From the NCBI RefSeq assembly GCF_900573885.1, contig NZ_UPSE01000161.1:310001-374000 (forward strand): a DNA stretch of 64,000 nt, in the 5' to 3' direction. Below the pieces are notes generated by a model that was not told the origin of the DNA, searched no databases, and saw nothing but the letters and a program-made list of their open reading frames with translations. This document shows positions 18,317 through 27,856 of this stretch, piece by piece; positions within the stretch are counted from its first letter, which is position 1; every line of letters starts with the position of its first letter. The translations under genes and the position numbers were made by a program. This DNA is from Pseudomonas viridiflava. Its GTDB lineage: Bacteria; Pseudomonadota; Gammaproteobacteria; Pseudomonadales; Pseudomonadaceae.

Positions 18317-21300
18317 ATGGAAATGTTGCGTATGCCCACAGCCTCCCGTTCGCGATTTGCGGTGCGCCGTAAGGTCTCCTGGCTCGGCTTGGTGCTCGGG
18401 CTGGTGCTGGGTGGCTGGGGTGGCGGGGCGCAGGCATTTTTCAGCCTGGGGATGATTCCGGGCATCTACGTGCCGCAGTGGTACTACAAACATGGCGCGG
18501 TCTATACACGCGCCATTGTGCCCGGCCCGACCGGACGCCCCGTGTATGTCGAATACGACACCAGCGGCAAGGAAGCCCGCGAAATCGGCGAGGCCATCGG
18601 CCAATACGAGCGCGCTCAAGTCATGTCCGGCGATGTGTACCGCGCCTACATCCAACGCCAGAAAGACGCCCGTGAACGCTACCCCACCGCCTTGGTAATG
18701 ACGGCGGCCGAGTACCGAGGCAAAACCTTTAAAACCGTCACCGGCGAAACCATCAACAAGCCGTCGCTGCAGCCATCCTCGCTGACCGTAATGGTGCGCC
18801 CCGACAAGGAACTGTTCACCACCACCGGCACTGAACTGCTGCTGCTGCAACTGCCCATCAAAGACGGCGTAACCCCCGATGCATCGAGCAAATCGCTGCT
18901 GTTGAGCCCGGAAGGCGCCATCCTCAACCAGACCTCCAACACCATCGGCTTTCGCGTGGGCTTCTTCGGCAAAGACGGCAAAGTCGCCGACACCATGACC
19001 CGCGACCGCGACGCCAAAATCTACGGCCCCATGCCTGGCGTTGGCGTATCGCTCGGCGGCTACATAACCGGTGGCTACGCCCTGACCAACAACGAAGGCC
19101 GCTACAGCATGCAGTACTTCCTGCCTGCCTGTCCCGGCTTCACCATGGAATACACCACCCCCGCCTACCTGGAGTTGCAATACAAACGCTTCAACCCACG
19201 CGGCGGCGCGTACATGCCGTACTACATGACCCGCATGGACTACGACTTCTGCAATGGGCTTGGGGTTTATAGCCTGAGCGCCGCGATGATCATTGCCACG
19301 GCGGCTACGCCGATTAAACGGCCGATGGATTTTCCGGTTGATTTGATGGTGTTGGATGGGACGGCAAAACTGAAGGACGCAAAGGTCGCCGACAAGACCG
19401 CCTATAGCGCCGAGACCAGCGACAAGGCGCGTGCCCTTCAGGAGAAATACGACTTTGATGGTGATGAAAAGCCGGACTTTGTTGTTCCTGGGAAGAAGGT
19501 CACCAAATCCGTAGAGGGGAAGGACAAGGTTGTCTTCGTCACGACAAGCAAAGACGAAGCAGAACTACAGGGCATTTACCTCTCTAGCCGCTATGAAAGT
19601 CCCCCGGCCAATACGGAAGAAACCGCGCCGGATTTCACCCGCCTTATCGACACAGCCGCTGACTTCAAAGACCGAGGCTTGCTGGAAAGCATTACTAAAG
19701 AGGAACTGAAGGACACTGATATTTACGTGTTCCGTGAGAGCAACGGCCAACTCGTAGCGGAGCGCCGTGGCCTGCATGAGGACGAGCTGTATAAAACCTA
19801 TTCGGGAGTGGACGAAGGTGCCGGTAGCTTTCGCTACACCATCCAGTTGCGCGGCTCGACAGAAAACTTCTACGCGATCGCCGGGCGAACTGGCGAAGCT
19901 AACTTCGCGAAATGGCAAAGCGCCGGCGGGTTTAAGGAAGAGTTCCAAAAGCGTAGCGCCAACCATCTGAAGGCAGGCGAGCAAGTACGCATCATCGCCA
20001 TTAACCGACCTACCGGTTATATCGGTAGTGCTCGCATACAGCTGCAATCTGCTCTTAGCGGCAACATGATTAATCTCAATAGCCAGCAAATTGAGATGGC
20101 GCCGCCAAATTTGAAGATTTGGGCAGAGCGCAAAACAAAAATCGAGAAAGGTATTACCAAAGGCGAGGATAAGAAACAACTGATCGGTAACGAGGGCGCG
20201 GGTCTGGGAAGTGATGTAAGCATCGCGATTTACTCGGATTGGCGTGATGCTGACGATAGCCCTTTGCCCGAAGAGCTTGCGGATTACGGTTACACAGGCC
20301 GCCTGGCTAAAATCGTCGCGACCAATCAGCTTGCGCCCGTTGGGGCTAACGGTCTTTCACAGTTCAAAATTAAGCCTGGCCAGCAAGTTCAAGTCATCCA
20401 GTTGCCCGAAAAGGTCCTCGCCAAGCAGCACCTGTATTTGCAAGTCGCAGGTCAGCCAGAAAACCGAAATCCAGATTTTTCATCTAAGGGTTCGGGCAGC
20501 GGTGTCCTCAAGTATCGGCCGACTCATTACGTACCGGTGAAAGTGCCGCTGCACGACGAGGAGGCCAGCGAGTTGGCCCGCCAGGCTTATCGCAAGGCCG
20601 ATAAAGAATTTCCAGACCTCAACCTCAAGGCGCCGCAGCCCTTCTACGACTGGTATTACCGGCCGGAAATGCAGTTCAGTTTGTACGAACTGAATGTGCA
20701 GCAAATTCGCAAAGTGGACGCTAAAGGACTCGTAGACCAACTCTACGACGATAAAAAGCCAGTAGTGGCCAGCTCTGACAAGCTGCTAGAGCTCTACTAC
20801 GACATGCTCAAATCCGAATTCGCCGGTCTTGACCCGTGGAGTTACGAAGGAGAGCGTGAGATCGTTTTGGCTGTGGGTCAGGAAGAAATCAAAGTCAGCT
20901 TCGGTAAGGATCAAACTCTAAAGTTCGACAACTTCGAGCACTTTCGCGATCTTGATGTTGATGACTTTTTGAGCATCCGGTTATACGCGAACAATGACTC
21001 CGGTAACGTGTTGCTCGAATGGGCGTTCGAGTACTTGAGCGTGTTTGCTAACGAAGACGAAGATTTCCGCGAAGGCAACAAATTCTATTACTTGAGTGCT
21101 GATAATCCGGTACTAGAGTTCAAGTCAATACTCGCTGGCTACAACGGGCGCCGCGCCGAAGTAAAAAAGCCAGAGACAGTTGAGTGGTCCGCCGACGGCA
21201 GCGGCAGTGTTTCGCCGCGAACGGCGACGTCCGAAGACTCGGGCATCTTTACCACTGCGCTCACCTTGCCGCCGCGGGCTGGTTCGAAGTCGGTGGTGTC

Positions 21301-24300
21301 CGCCAAGTTACGTGGCGGCGATGCCAATGCCTATTACAAAGAAGTGATCGTGGTGCCCGGCATCCCGGCACGGATCACTGCCGGTTTTAAAGGAGCGTTG
21401 TACGCGGGCAAAATTGGCGCGCTGGACGCCGACATTTTCGTAACCGACAAGCAGGGTAATGCCGTTACCACTGGCACTTCCGTGGACTTTACTGTGGAGG
21501 GCGAGGGTAAGGTCTCGGTGGACGGCGCGATGCTCAATCGGGGTGCCGCCAGCGTGCGCATTACCGGGGCAGAGAATTCTGGCTCGGATAACTACTTGAT
21601 CGTAACTGTCGGAGAAGCCCAGCAGCGCTTCAAATTCGACGTTAATCGCATCAGCGTGAAATCCTCCGACGGTGAGGACGTTTATGAAGATCAGGTCAAA
21701 GATATCAAGCTCAATTTTTCTGGAATCAGCGACGCGAACATCGAAAGGTCCACTTATGCCGTAAAGGCCAGTCGTGGGACGATATTGGAACAAAGCGAGA
21801 AATTGGATGCTAATGGCGATTTGATAGTTCGGTGGCATACCGGCTTTCACCCTGGGCCGGCAGAAATTTACTTCCCCGACGGAAGTACGAAAGCGGGCTT
21901 GAAGACTTTCAACGTGCTGCCCGACCCAAGCAGCCGTATTGTCGATAAGCGCCCTGTATCGCTGGTGCGCACTGCGCAAGACAAATTGGATTACACCCGC
22001 ACCAGCGGTCAGGTGATCAGCGTGCCGGTCCTGCATGAGGACCGAATCAAATTATCGGGGAGGCCTGGCGAGAAACTCTCTGTCGAATTGGGTGACGAAG
22101 CGCATCCCAACCAAGAACTATTAGTAGAACTAAAACCCGCGAATCTGGCGCGCAGTCAGTTCATCAGCGACGGTGTAAAGCTTGCCCGTTCGCCCGGATT
22201 TATCAGCCAGCAAAGTAGCGTGGACGGCAGACCGGTTGCGTATAACTACAAAGGTTACGAACTGACCTTGCTCAACACGGAGCGCCTGCTCCAACTCGCC
22301 AACGACAGCGGCATCGAGTTGCTCGTTGACTACACTGGTGGTGAACAAGGAACCGTTCTGAGTTGGCAAGATCTTCTGAAGGTCGAACAATCTGCGGAAC
22401 ACTACACGCTGAGTTGGAAGACTGAGGCAGGGACCTTCAACCTGGCAGAAGTGCCATTGCCGGCGACTATTCAGCGTCGTGTAAAGCTGCGGGTCGAAGG
22501 CAATACCTTTACTGTTGAATTAAATGGGCAATCGGTAAGCAAAACCTTACCGGCCAGCGTGGTTAGTGGTGCCACCGGTGCAGTAACCGCGCTGGCAATC
22601 AAGAAGGCTGAGTTGCAACACCTGTTCGCTAGCTCCTTAGCTAAGGTGCCGTTGCTGGCGGTCAACGGATCGACTGCTGAAACAACAACGATAACGTTCG
22701 ATGCTCAAGGGCGTGCAGAAATGCAGGTACGTGCCTTGGAAACGCCGACGATAGTCGGGGCGCGCGCTATACCGCTGCGTATTGGCAACGACTTGCTGAC
22801 CGTCAGCCTGCACTCCCCAGCTTCGGCCACTGAGCTCCTGTCCGGCCTCCTGGCAGCGGGCGATCCGCCTCTCGATGACGCGGTGGCACAGGTGTTGGCG
22901 TTGGACGTACGTGACCTCAAGAACTATTCGCCCCAGGCCAATCTGGCTGCTCAGATTGAAGCCTCGGGGCTTGCGGAAGCAGAACGAGTGGGCGCGTTAT
23001 TGCGGGTGTTGGCGAGCTTCCCCGAGGGGCGTGCAATTCGTACGCATATTCCGGCTATTGAGAAATACACACGCACTGCGACCCCTAGGTTTCAAGGCTA
23101 CTTGGAACAGATTCTGGGCGATGTCATCGCACGGAGAAACAACTCGACCTCCAAGGAAACCTATAAGCGAGTTGTTGGATTGATCGTCTTCGCGGAGATG
23201 CTGCCTGGGTATGGCGACATGGCCAGCTACTTAGGCCGTAGCCTGACGAAAGCTGAAGATCTCGAGCTGTGGCTGGACACCATGGCAATGCCAGCCAATG
23301 GCTGGGCTTTTTTTGAGCCTCCCACTCCTCAATTGGAACAGAGTTGTACCGAGAACGTCGTTTACGCAAAGGTTGGTGATGTCGATATGGCGCCCTATAA
23401 CCCGTGCAGACTCCAAGGCGAGAACTTTGGGGCGTGGGTGGCGAGCCTCACCGGTGAGGCTATTGAGTACCGTCTCGATCCGACCACTTTCGTGGTGTTC
23501 TTACGTGGTGTGCATGACGCTTTGCCGGAAATGAGTTTCGGGACCCGAGCCAGTCTGTTTAGAACAGAGCTTGGAGAGGACACCGCTTCATTCGATCCGA
23601 CCTCGTTCTTAATACCCAAAGCACACGCAATTCTGCCGTTGATTGCGGCGGCGGCTATTCGACAGGTTGCACGGATAGCCATGCAGGTTGGTAAGAAATT
23701 AGGCAAGAACTTCGTAGGAAATTTTATTGCGTTTTCGCTTGGTAAGTCGAACACAAGAATGCAGCCGTTTATTTTTTTACTTTCTACCGGTTATGTTTAC
23801 GAGAACATATGCGAGGAGGCCGGATGTATTAAGGCGCCCGAGGTGCGCGATAAGTTTTGGACATTAATGCGTCAACTGATGGTTAGTATGGCCTTTGAAG
23901 TCGGCAAATATGAAATTGACGACACGCTTCGCGATGATGGCGAATATGCATGTCGACTTCTAAGTTTTGCGCACGGGAACATGTACGAAATGTTCTCTAT
24001 TGCTTATTATCATCTTATGTCTAAAGCCGGCGGAAAAAACATCGCGCATATTGATAGAGTCGTGAAGGTTCCTCTTTATGGAAAAATAGGCAGCAAAGAT
24101 GAGGAGTGGATTCGTCGTCCTGACATTGAACTAGAAGGTAATGGGGAAAAAACGGTATGGATCGAGTTGAAGTCTGTACAAGCTGCCCAGTCTTATAAGG
24201 ACGACAAGTCTGAGCTACCTACGAAAGAAGAATTTCTCAGAAAGTTTCCGGTAATGTCATCCCGTGTCGGTGCGGGAAGTAAGCAATACCACAAACAGTT

Positions 24301-24886
24301 TGTGCTGGACCGTATTGCCGCTTACGGAATGTATGAAGGCCAGAAGATCGAGAAAAGTTCCGGATACCACTGGCGGTTTCAAAACTGGAAGGAAGGGTAT
24401 GTTGAGGTTAAAACTAAAACAGGCAAAAAGCGTCTGAGTCGTGGATATCCGATGAAGACGGCAGCCAAAGGTCACTCCGGAACATATCTGGATATGATAA
24501 AGGACCAGTTCGCGAATGCTCCAGAGCGAGAAAGCATGTATCCAGTATTTGGTGTGACGAGCAAAATGAGTGATGCTCAGCTCGCCATCGTTTTCGCTAA
24601 TCCATTGTTCGACGATATTGCTGGAGATATAGATGAATATATCCTGGAGAATGTCGTTAAAAAACTGCTCAAGGAGCCCGCTCAGCTTGACGATATTCGT
24701 GAAACCATCAAAAAGGCGAACTCTATATATGAGACATACGAGGAGTGGGCCGATTATTTATCAGTTGTTGAGCGACTGATTGGGGTGGACCTCGAAGATA
24801 CTATTGCTGAAGAACTGGTTGACCGGGGCAAAAAGTTGGCTGAGAGCGTCGCTGAACGCGCCGGCATGTGCACGGAGGATGATTGA
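18317..24886 (+). CDS. Large exported polymorphic-toxin-like protein with C-terminal PD-(D/E)XK nuclease candidate
   Basis: 2189 aa. The Sec signal peptide is cleaved near residue 40 (after GGAQA). Residues about 41-340 form an N-terminal region with the high-GC codon use of the upstream genes. A long middle part contains Ig-like/invasin-like domains (nt about 21150-21650) and a lectin-like beta segment (about 22260-22560). A hydrophobic stretch follows at residues about 1765-1795. The last 350 residues are lower in GC and soluble, and contain RRPDIEL (D1936) followed by WIELKS (E1950, K1952), with a candidate helix glutamate in MYEMFS. This spacing fits the PD-(D/E)XK nuclease core. The start ATG at 18317 has AAGGAA 10 bases upstream; later ATGs at 18323 and 18332 are possible. 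A strong GGAGG just before the stop serves the next gene. Toxin function is inferred. Confidence 0.7.
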   Translation: MEMLRMPTASRSRFAVRRKVSWLGLVLGLVLGGWGGGAQAFFSLGMIPGIYVPQWYYKHGAVYTRAIVPGPTGRPVYVEYDTSGKEAREIGEAIGQYERAQVMSGDVYRAYIQRQKDARERYPTALVMTAAEYRGKTFKTVTGETINKPSLQPSSLTVMVRPDKELFTTTGTELLLLQLPIKDGVTPDASSKSLLLSPEGAILNQTSNTIGFRVGFFGKDGKVADTMTRDRDAKIYGPMPGVGVSLGGYITGGYALTNNEGRYSMQYFLPACPGFTMEYTTPAYLELQYKRFNPRGGAYMPYYMTRMDYDFCNGLGVYSLSAAMIIATAATPIKRPMDFPVDLMVLDGTAKLKDAKVADKTAYSAETSDKARALQEKYDFDGDEKPDFVVPGKKVTKSVEGKDKVVFVTTSKDEAELQGIYLSSRYESPPANTEETAPDFTRLIDTAADFKDRGLLESITKEELKDTDIYVFRESNGQLVAERRGLHEDELYKTYSGVDEGAGSFRYTIQLRGSTENFYAIAGRTGEANFAKWQSAGGFKEEFQKRSANHLKAGEQVRIIAINRPTGYIGSARIQLQSALSGNMINLNSQQIEMAPPNLKIWAERKTKIEKGITKGEDKKQLIGNEGAGLGSDVSIAIYSDWRDADDSPLPEELADYGYTGRLAKIVATNQLAPVGANGLSQFKIKPGQQVQVIQLPEKVLAKQHLYLQVAGQPENRNPDFSSKGSGSGVLKYRPTHYVPVKVPLHDEEASELARQAYRKADKEFPDLNLKAPQPFYDWYYRPEMQFSLYELNVQQIRKVDAKGLVDQLYDDKKPVVASSDKLLELYYDMLKSEFAGLDPWSYEGEREIVLAVGQEEIKVSFGKDQTLKFDNFEHFRDLDVDDFLSIRLYANNDSGNVLLEWAFEYLSVFANEDEDFREGNKFYYLSADNPVLEFKSILAGYNGRRAEVKKPETVEWSADGSGSVSPRTATSEDSGIFTTALTLPPRAGSKSVVSAKLRGGDANAYYKEVIVVPGIPARITAGFKGALYAGKIGALDADIFVTDKQGNAVTTGTSVDFTVEGEGKVSVDGAMLNRGAASVRITGAENSGSDNYLIVTVGEAQQRFKFDVNRISVKSSDGEDVYEDQVKDIKLNFSGISDANIERSTYAVKASRGTILEQSEKLDANGDLIVRWHTGFHPGPAEIYFPDGSTKAGLKTFNVLPDPSSRIVDKRPVSLVRTAQDKLDYTRTSGQVISVPVLHEDRIKLSGRPGEKLSVELGDEAHPNQELLVELKPANLARSQFISDGVKLARSPGFISQQSSVDGRPVAYNYKGYELTLLNTERLLQLANDSGIELLVDYTGGEQGTVLSWQDLLKVEQSAEHYTLSWKTEAGTFNLAEVPLPATIQRRVKLRVEGNTFTVELNGQSVSKTLPASVVSGATGAVTALAIKKAELQHLFASSLAKVPLLAVNGSTAETTTITFDAQGRAEMQVRALETPTIVGARAIPLRIGNDLLTVSLHSPASATELLSGLLAAGDPPLDDAVAQVLALDVRDLKNYSPQANLAAQIEASGLAEAERVGALLRVLASFPEGRAIRTHIPAIEKYTRTATPRFQGYLEQILGDVIARRNNSTSKETYKRVVGLIVFAEMLPGYGDMASYLGRSLTKAEDLELWLDTMAMPANGWAFFEPPTPQLEQSCTENVVYAKVGDVDMAPYNPCRLQGENFGAWVASLTGEAIEYRLDPTTFVVFLRGVHDALPEMSFGTRASLFRTELGEDTASFDPTSFLIPKAHAILPLIAAAAIRQVARIAMQVGKKLGKNFVGNFIAFSLGKSNTRMQPFIFLLSTGYVYENICEEAGCIKAPEVRDKFWTLMRQLMVSMAFEVGKYEIDDTLRDDGEYACRLLSFAHGNMYEMFSIAYYHLMSKAGGKNIAHIDRVVKVPLYGKIGSKDEEWIRRPDIELEGNGEKTVWIELKSVQAAQSYKDDKSELPTKEEFLRKFPVMSSRVGAGSKQYHKQFVLDRIAAYGMYEGQKIEKSSGYHWRFQNWKEGYVEVKTKTGKKRLSRGYPMKTAAKGHSGTYLDMIKDQFANAPERESMYPVFGVTSKMSDAQLAIVFANPLFDDIAGDIDEYILENVVKKLLKEPAQLDDIRETIKKANSIYETYEEWADYLSVVERLIGVDLEDTIAEELVDRGKKLAESVAERAGMCTEDD

Positions 24887-25665
24887 TGACAGAAATTATT
24901 TCGCAGGTTTACAAAAATCTTGACGATCCGAATTCGGCAGAGCGTCGTGCTTTATACGATCAAGTGTCTGAATTTTGCGACCGTTTTGTAGGGCGTGCTT
25001 CTAAAGAGTTCGATACACGCTTGAAGCACCTGCACTTTACAGGGGAGTTGCGATTACAGCGCGAAGGGGGTGAAGGGATGACTCCTGCTTTCGCGCCTTT
25101 AGTTCTGTGCCTCAGCGCACCGACTATCTCCGAGGAAGAGTTCACGCGCTATTTCGACGCGTATGGATCAGCCCATTCCCGCGAGACCATTACGGATCTT
25201 ATGGATTCTCCAATAAAGTTCGGGAAGCTGTTGGAGTACCCACTGCTTCTAAAACGTTGGGAAATGATCGCGTACGTTCATCGAGATTTTCTAGCTTCTC
25301 CGTCGCAGTTGCGCAGACGCCTGCAAGGGCTGTTCTGGCACCTCGCCTACCGGGGGAAAGCTGCCGAAAGTCTTTCACCAGTCCTTTTCAATGAGGTCGA
25401 AAAAAATTTCACGCTAGAGTTACTCGATGCCGACAGAGAGGCGTTTGACGAAGGCGCAAGTCAATTCCTGTTTGCTCTTTTCAGCGGGGGGGCTGGGGCG
25501 TCATCTGCTTACGAAGATCTTTGGTTTATAGATTTCTGCCGCCGCTTTTTTACCCGCGATTTCGCGCCTGACTTACAAGCCTATTTCGACGGCGTTTACG
25601 AATCGATCAATGAATCTGAGCGGATAACCTTTGATGGAAAGCGCATTTTATTGCCTGCTGCGTAA
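24886..25665 (+). CDS. Candidate immunity protein for the upstream nuclease toxin
   Basis: 259 aa, cytoplasmic (no signal peptide or membrane segment). I do not recognise the family. The ATG overlaps the stop of the toxin-like gene by one base (TGATG) and is preceded by GGAGG at 24874-24878, seven bases from the ATG, so this start is preferred over the TTG three bases upstream. The protein looks helical and is rich in Asp and Glu. Base composition matches the low-GC end of the upstream gene rather than the gsp genes. A small soluble gene coupled directly behind a toxin C terminus is the classical immunity position; that role is inference from position only. Confidence 0.6.
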   Translation: MTEIISQVYKNLDDPNSAERRALYDQVSEFCDRFVGRASKEFDTRLKHLHFTGELRLQREGGEGMTPAFAPLVLCLSAPTISEEEFTRYFDAYGSAHSRETITDLMDSPIKFGKLLEYPLLLKRWEMIAYVHRDFLASPSQLRRRLQGLFWHLAYRGKAAESLSPVLFNEVEKNFTLELLDADREAFDEGASQFLFALFSGGAGASSAYEDLWFIDFCRRFFTRDFAPDLQAYFDGVYESINESERITFDGKRILLPAA

Positions 25666-26059
25666 CGAAACCGCCACCGTTTCTTCGCTCGTCGAGTTTT
25701 ACATTAGTGAAGCCAGACCGCTTTTTGATGACGAAGTGAACGCTGAGCTGCGTTCGGTATTCAATGCTCTTGAATATGCCGCTGAGCCCGTCACTTTCCA
25801 TCGTGTGGATGCGTTCACTGCGCAAGTTGGCTGGAACGTGGAGTTCGACCACTCGCCGGTCCATGAGCTGATAGTTTCGCTTCAAATTGCTGGTTGCGTG
25901 GTGAAGTCCCCTGTTCTTTGGCTTGAGTCCGGGGAACTGCTGCGCATTGTTCAGATAGACGCGGAGCATTGGCACCTTTCGCCCGTTCTTGAGGATGGCG
26001 AAGAGCAGATGTTTGATGATGAAGAACTGCTTCATTACATGTTGAAGCATGGCGATTAG
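25634..26059 (+). CDS. Small acidic hypothetical protein, overlapping the immunity candidate
   Basis: 141 aa from ATG 25634, overlapping the previous gene by 32 bp in another frame. No signal peptide or membrane segment; very acidic at the C terminus (EDGEEQMFDDEEL). The family is not recognised. It may be a second immunity protein, or a helper of the 259-aa protein, since overlapping pairs of this kind are common at toxin ends. Its ribosome site is weak, so translational coupling is likely. The reading is supported by protein-like composition over the full length and by the lack of any competing gene between 25665 and 26059. Confidence 0.55.
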   Translation: MESAFYCLLRNETATVSSLVEFYISEARPLFDDEVNAELRSVFNALEYAAEPVTFHRVDAFTAQVGWNVEFDHSPVHELIVSLQIAGCVVKSPVLWLESGELLRIVQIDAEHWHLSPVLEDGEEQMFDDEELLHYMLKHGD

Positions 26060-26338
26060 CTGCCAAGCAGGTGCTAGTTCTGGTCTCGGCCGCTCCGCGC
26101 GCGTTCGTAATAGTTGCTGGTGGCTTTCGCCAATAGTGAGCTGTTCTAGCGAGCGCAGCCTTCAGGCGCTCGTTCCAGCATCTCACCGCCATTTCCTCCC
26201 CGCCGAACGGCACCCCAACCCTGCGACTCCCGCACCAATTCCCCCCTCAACCTGTGATTTAATTGCCGGCACTTAGCCAGCCCCCGTCTGGCGCTGTTTA
26301 GCGGGCTGTTTTGCCCGTGTTCCCGTCGCTGTTTTCAC
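26060..26338. other. Intergenic region between toxin/immunity module and gsp operon
   Basis: 279 bp without a convincing gene. It holds an inverted repeat CGAGCGC/GCGCTCG (26150-26156 and 26166-26172) with no T-run, and a second small hairpin CGGGC/GCCCG (26302-26306 and 26313-26317) just ahead of gspE. Either could affect transcription between the module and the secretion operon. No clear sigma-70 promoter was found by eye. Confidence 0.4.
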
Positions 26339-27856
26339 ATGGATTGTGCAATGTCGGTTCCCCCTTCTCTCGATTCGCTCGACACCCCCGCGGAAGCGGT
26401 GGCGGTGCGTCGTTTGCCGTTTGCGTTTGCCAAGCGTCATGGCGTGTTGTTGCAGGCGGGGCGGGTGGTGTATCGGCCGGGGGCGGCGTTGATGGCGGTG
26501 GCGGAGGCGTTGCGGTTTGCCGGCGCGCCGCTGGATGTGGCGCAGGTGGATAACGCGGCGTTCGATCAGGCGTTGAGCGAGGCGTATCAGCAGGATTCTT
26601 CCGCAGCCATGCAGATGGTGGAGGGCCTGGGTGACGATATGGATTTGGCCAGCCTCGCCGAGCGCTTGCCGGAAACTGAAGATTTGATGGAGCAGGAGGA
26701 CGACGCGCCGATCATTCGCTTGATCAACGCCATTCTCTCGGAGGCGGTGAAGGAAAACGCGTCGGACATCCATGTTGAAACCTTTGAGAAGCGCTTGGTG
26801 GTGCGCTTTCGCATTGACGGCATTTTGCGCGAGATGGTGCAACCGCGCCGGGAGTTGGCCGGGCTGCTGGTGTCGCGGATCAAGGTTATGGCCAAGCTGG
26901 ATATCGCCGAGAAGCGTGTACCGCAGGACGGGCGTATTTCTCTGCGCGTCGGTGGGCGTGAGGTGGATGTGCGGGTATCCACGTTACCGTCGGCCAATGG
27001 CGAGCGGGTGGTGTTGCGGTTGCTGGATAAGCAGGCCGGGCGCCTGACGCTGACGCACTTGGGCATGAGCCAGCGCGATCAGCGGTTGATGGAAGACGCG
27101 GTACGCAAGCCTCACGGCATTATTCTGGTTACCGGCCCGACCGGTTCCGGTAAAACCACCACGCTGTATGCCAGCCTCGTCAGCCTGAACACCGGCACGC
27201 GCAATATCCTCACGGTGGAAGACCCCATTGAGTACCACCTGGAAGGTATCGGCCAGACCCAGGTGAATTCCAAGGTCGATATGACCTTTGCTCGCGGCCT
27301 GCGGGCGATTCTGCGGCAAGACCCGGACGTGGTGATGGTCGGCGAAATTCGCGACAAAGAAACCGCCGAAATCGCTGTGCAGGCTTCGCTTACCGGGCAC
27401 TTGGTGTTGTCCACGCTGCACACCAATAGCGCCATCGGCGCGATCACGCGGCTGGTCGATATGGGCATTGAGCCCTTTCTGTTGTCGTCTTCGTTGCTGG
27501 GCGTGTTGGCCCAGCGTCTGGTGCGTACGTTGTGCCCGGTGTGCAAGGTGCCGTATCAGGCCGACGCCGCCGAGTGCGCGCTGCTTGGCATCGACCCGGC
27601 CACCACGCCGACGCTGCATCGCGCCAAGGGTTGCAGCGAGTGCAACCAGATTGGCTATCGCGGGCGTACCGGTATTTATGAGTTGGTGGTGTTCGATGAC
27701 CACATGCGCACGCTGGTGCACAACGCCGCCTCCGAGCAGGAGATGACCCGCCACGCCCGCACCAGCGGCCCGAGCATTCGCGATGACGGCCGGCGCAATG
27801 TGCTGGCCGGCGTTACCACGGTGGAAGAAGTGTTGCGCGTGAGCCGGGAGGAGTAA
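26339..27856 (+). CDS. gspE: Type II secretion ATPase GspE
   Basis: 505 aa. GspE is the cytoplasmic hexameric ATPase that powers pseudopilus assembly through the GspL-F-M platform. Visible features: an N-terminal MshEN/N1E-like domain, Walker [11 protein letters not shown], the Asp-box segment around VEDPIEY, the Walker B region [14 protein letters not shown], the His-box segment LSTLHTN, and a tetracysteine zinc motif CPVC...CSEC with about 45 residues between the pairs. Length is normal for the family. ATGs at 26339 and 26351 are both possible and neither has a clear ribosome site. The stop overlaps the gspF start by one base (TAATG). Confidence 0.95.
   Translation: MDCAMSVPPSLDSLDTPAEAVAVRRLPFAFAKRHGVLLQAGRVVYRPGAALMAVAEALRFAGAPLDVAQVDNAAFDQALSEAYQQDSSAAMQMVEGLGDDMDLASLAERLPETEDLMEQEDDAPIIRLINAILSEAVKENASDIHVETFEKRLVVRFRIDGILREMVQPRRELAGLLVSRIKVMAKLDIAEKRVPQDGRISLRVGGREVDVRVSTLPSANGERVVLRLLDKQAGRLTLTHLGMSQRDQRLMEDAVRKPHGIILVTGPTGSGKTTTLYASLVSLNTGTRNILTVEDPIEYHLEGIGQTQVNSKVDMTFARGLRAILRQDPDVVMVGEIRDKETAEIAVQASLTGHLVLSTLHTNSAIGAITRLVDMGIEPFLLSSSLLGVLAQRLVRTLCPVCKVPYQADAAECALLGIDPATTPTLHRAKGCSECNQIGYRGRTGIYELVVFDDHMRTLVHNAASEQEMTRHARTSGPSIRDDGRRNVLAGVTTVEEVLRVSREE

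Noticed and set aside
18317..24886. Rhs/YD-repeat or two-partner-secretion interpretation of the toxin-like protein
   Set aside because: No YD repeats, no TPS domain and no TpsB partner are visible; the N terminus has an ordinary Sec signal.
26150..26172. Intrinsic terminator between the immunity genes and gspE
   Set aside because: The stem is good but there is no T-run, so read-through into gspE remains possible.
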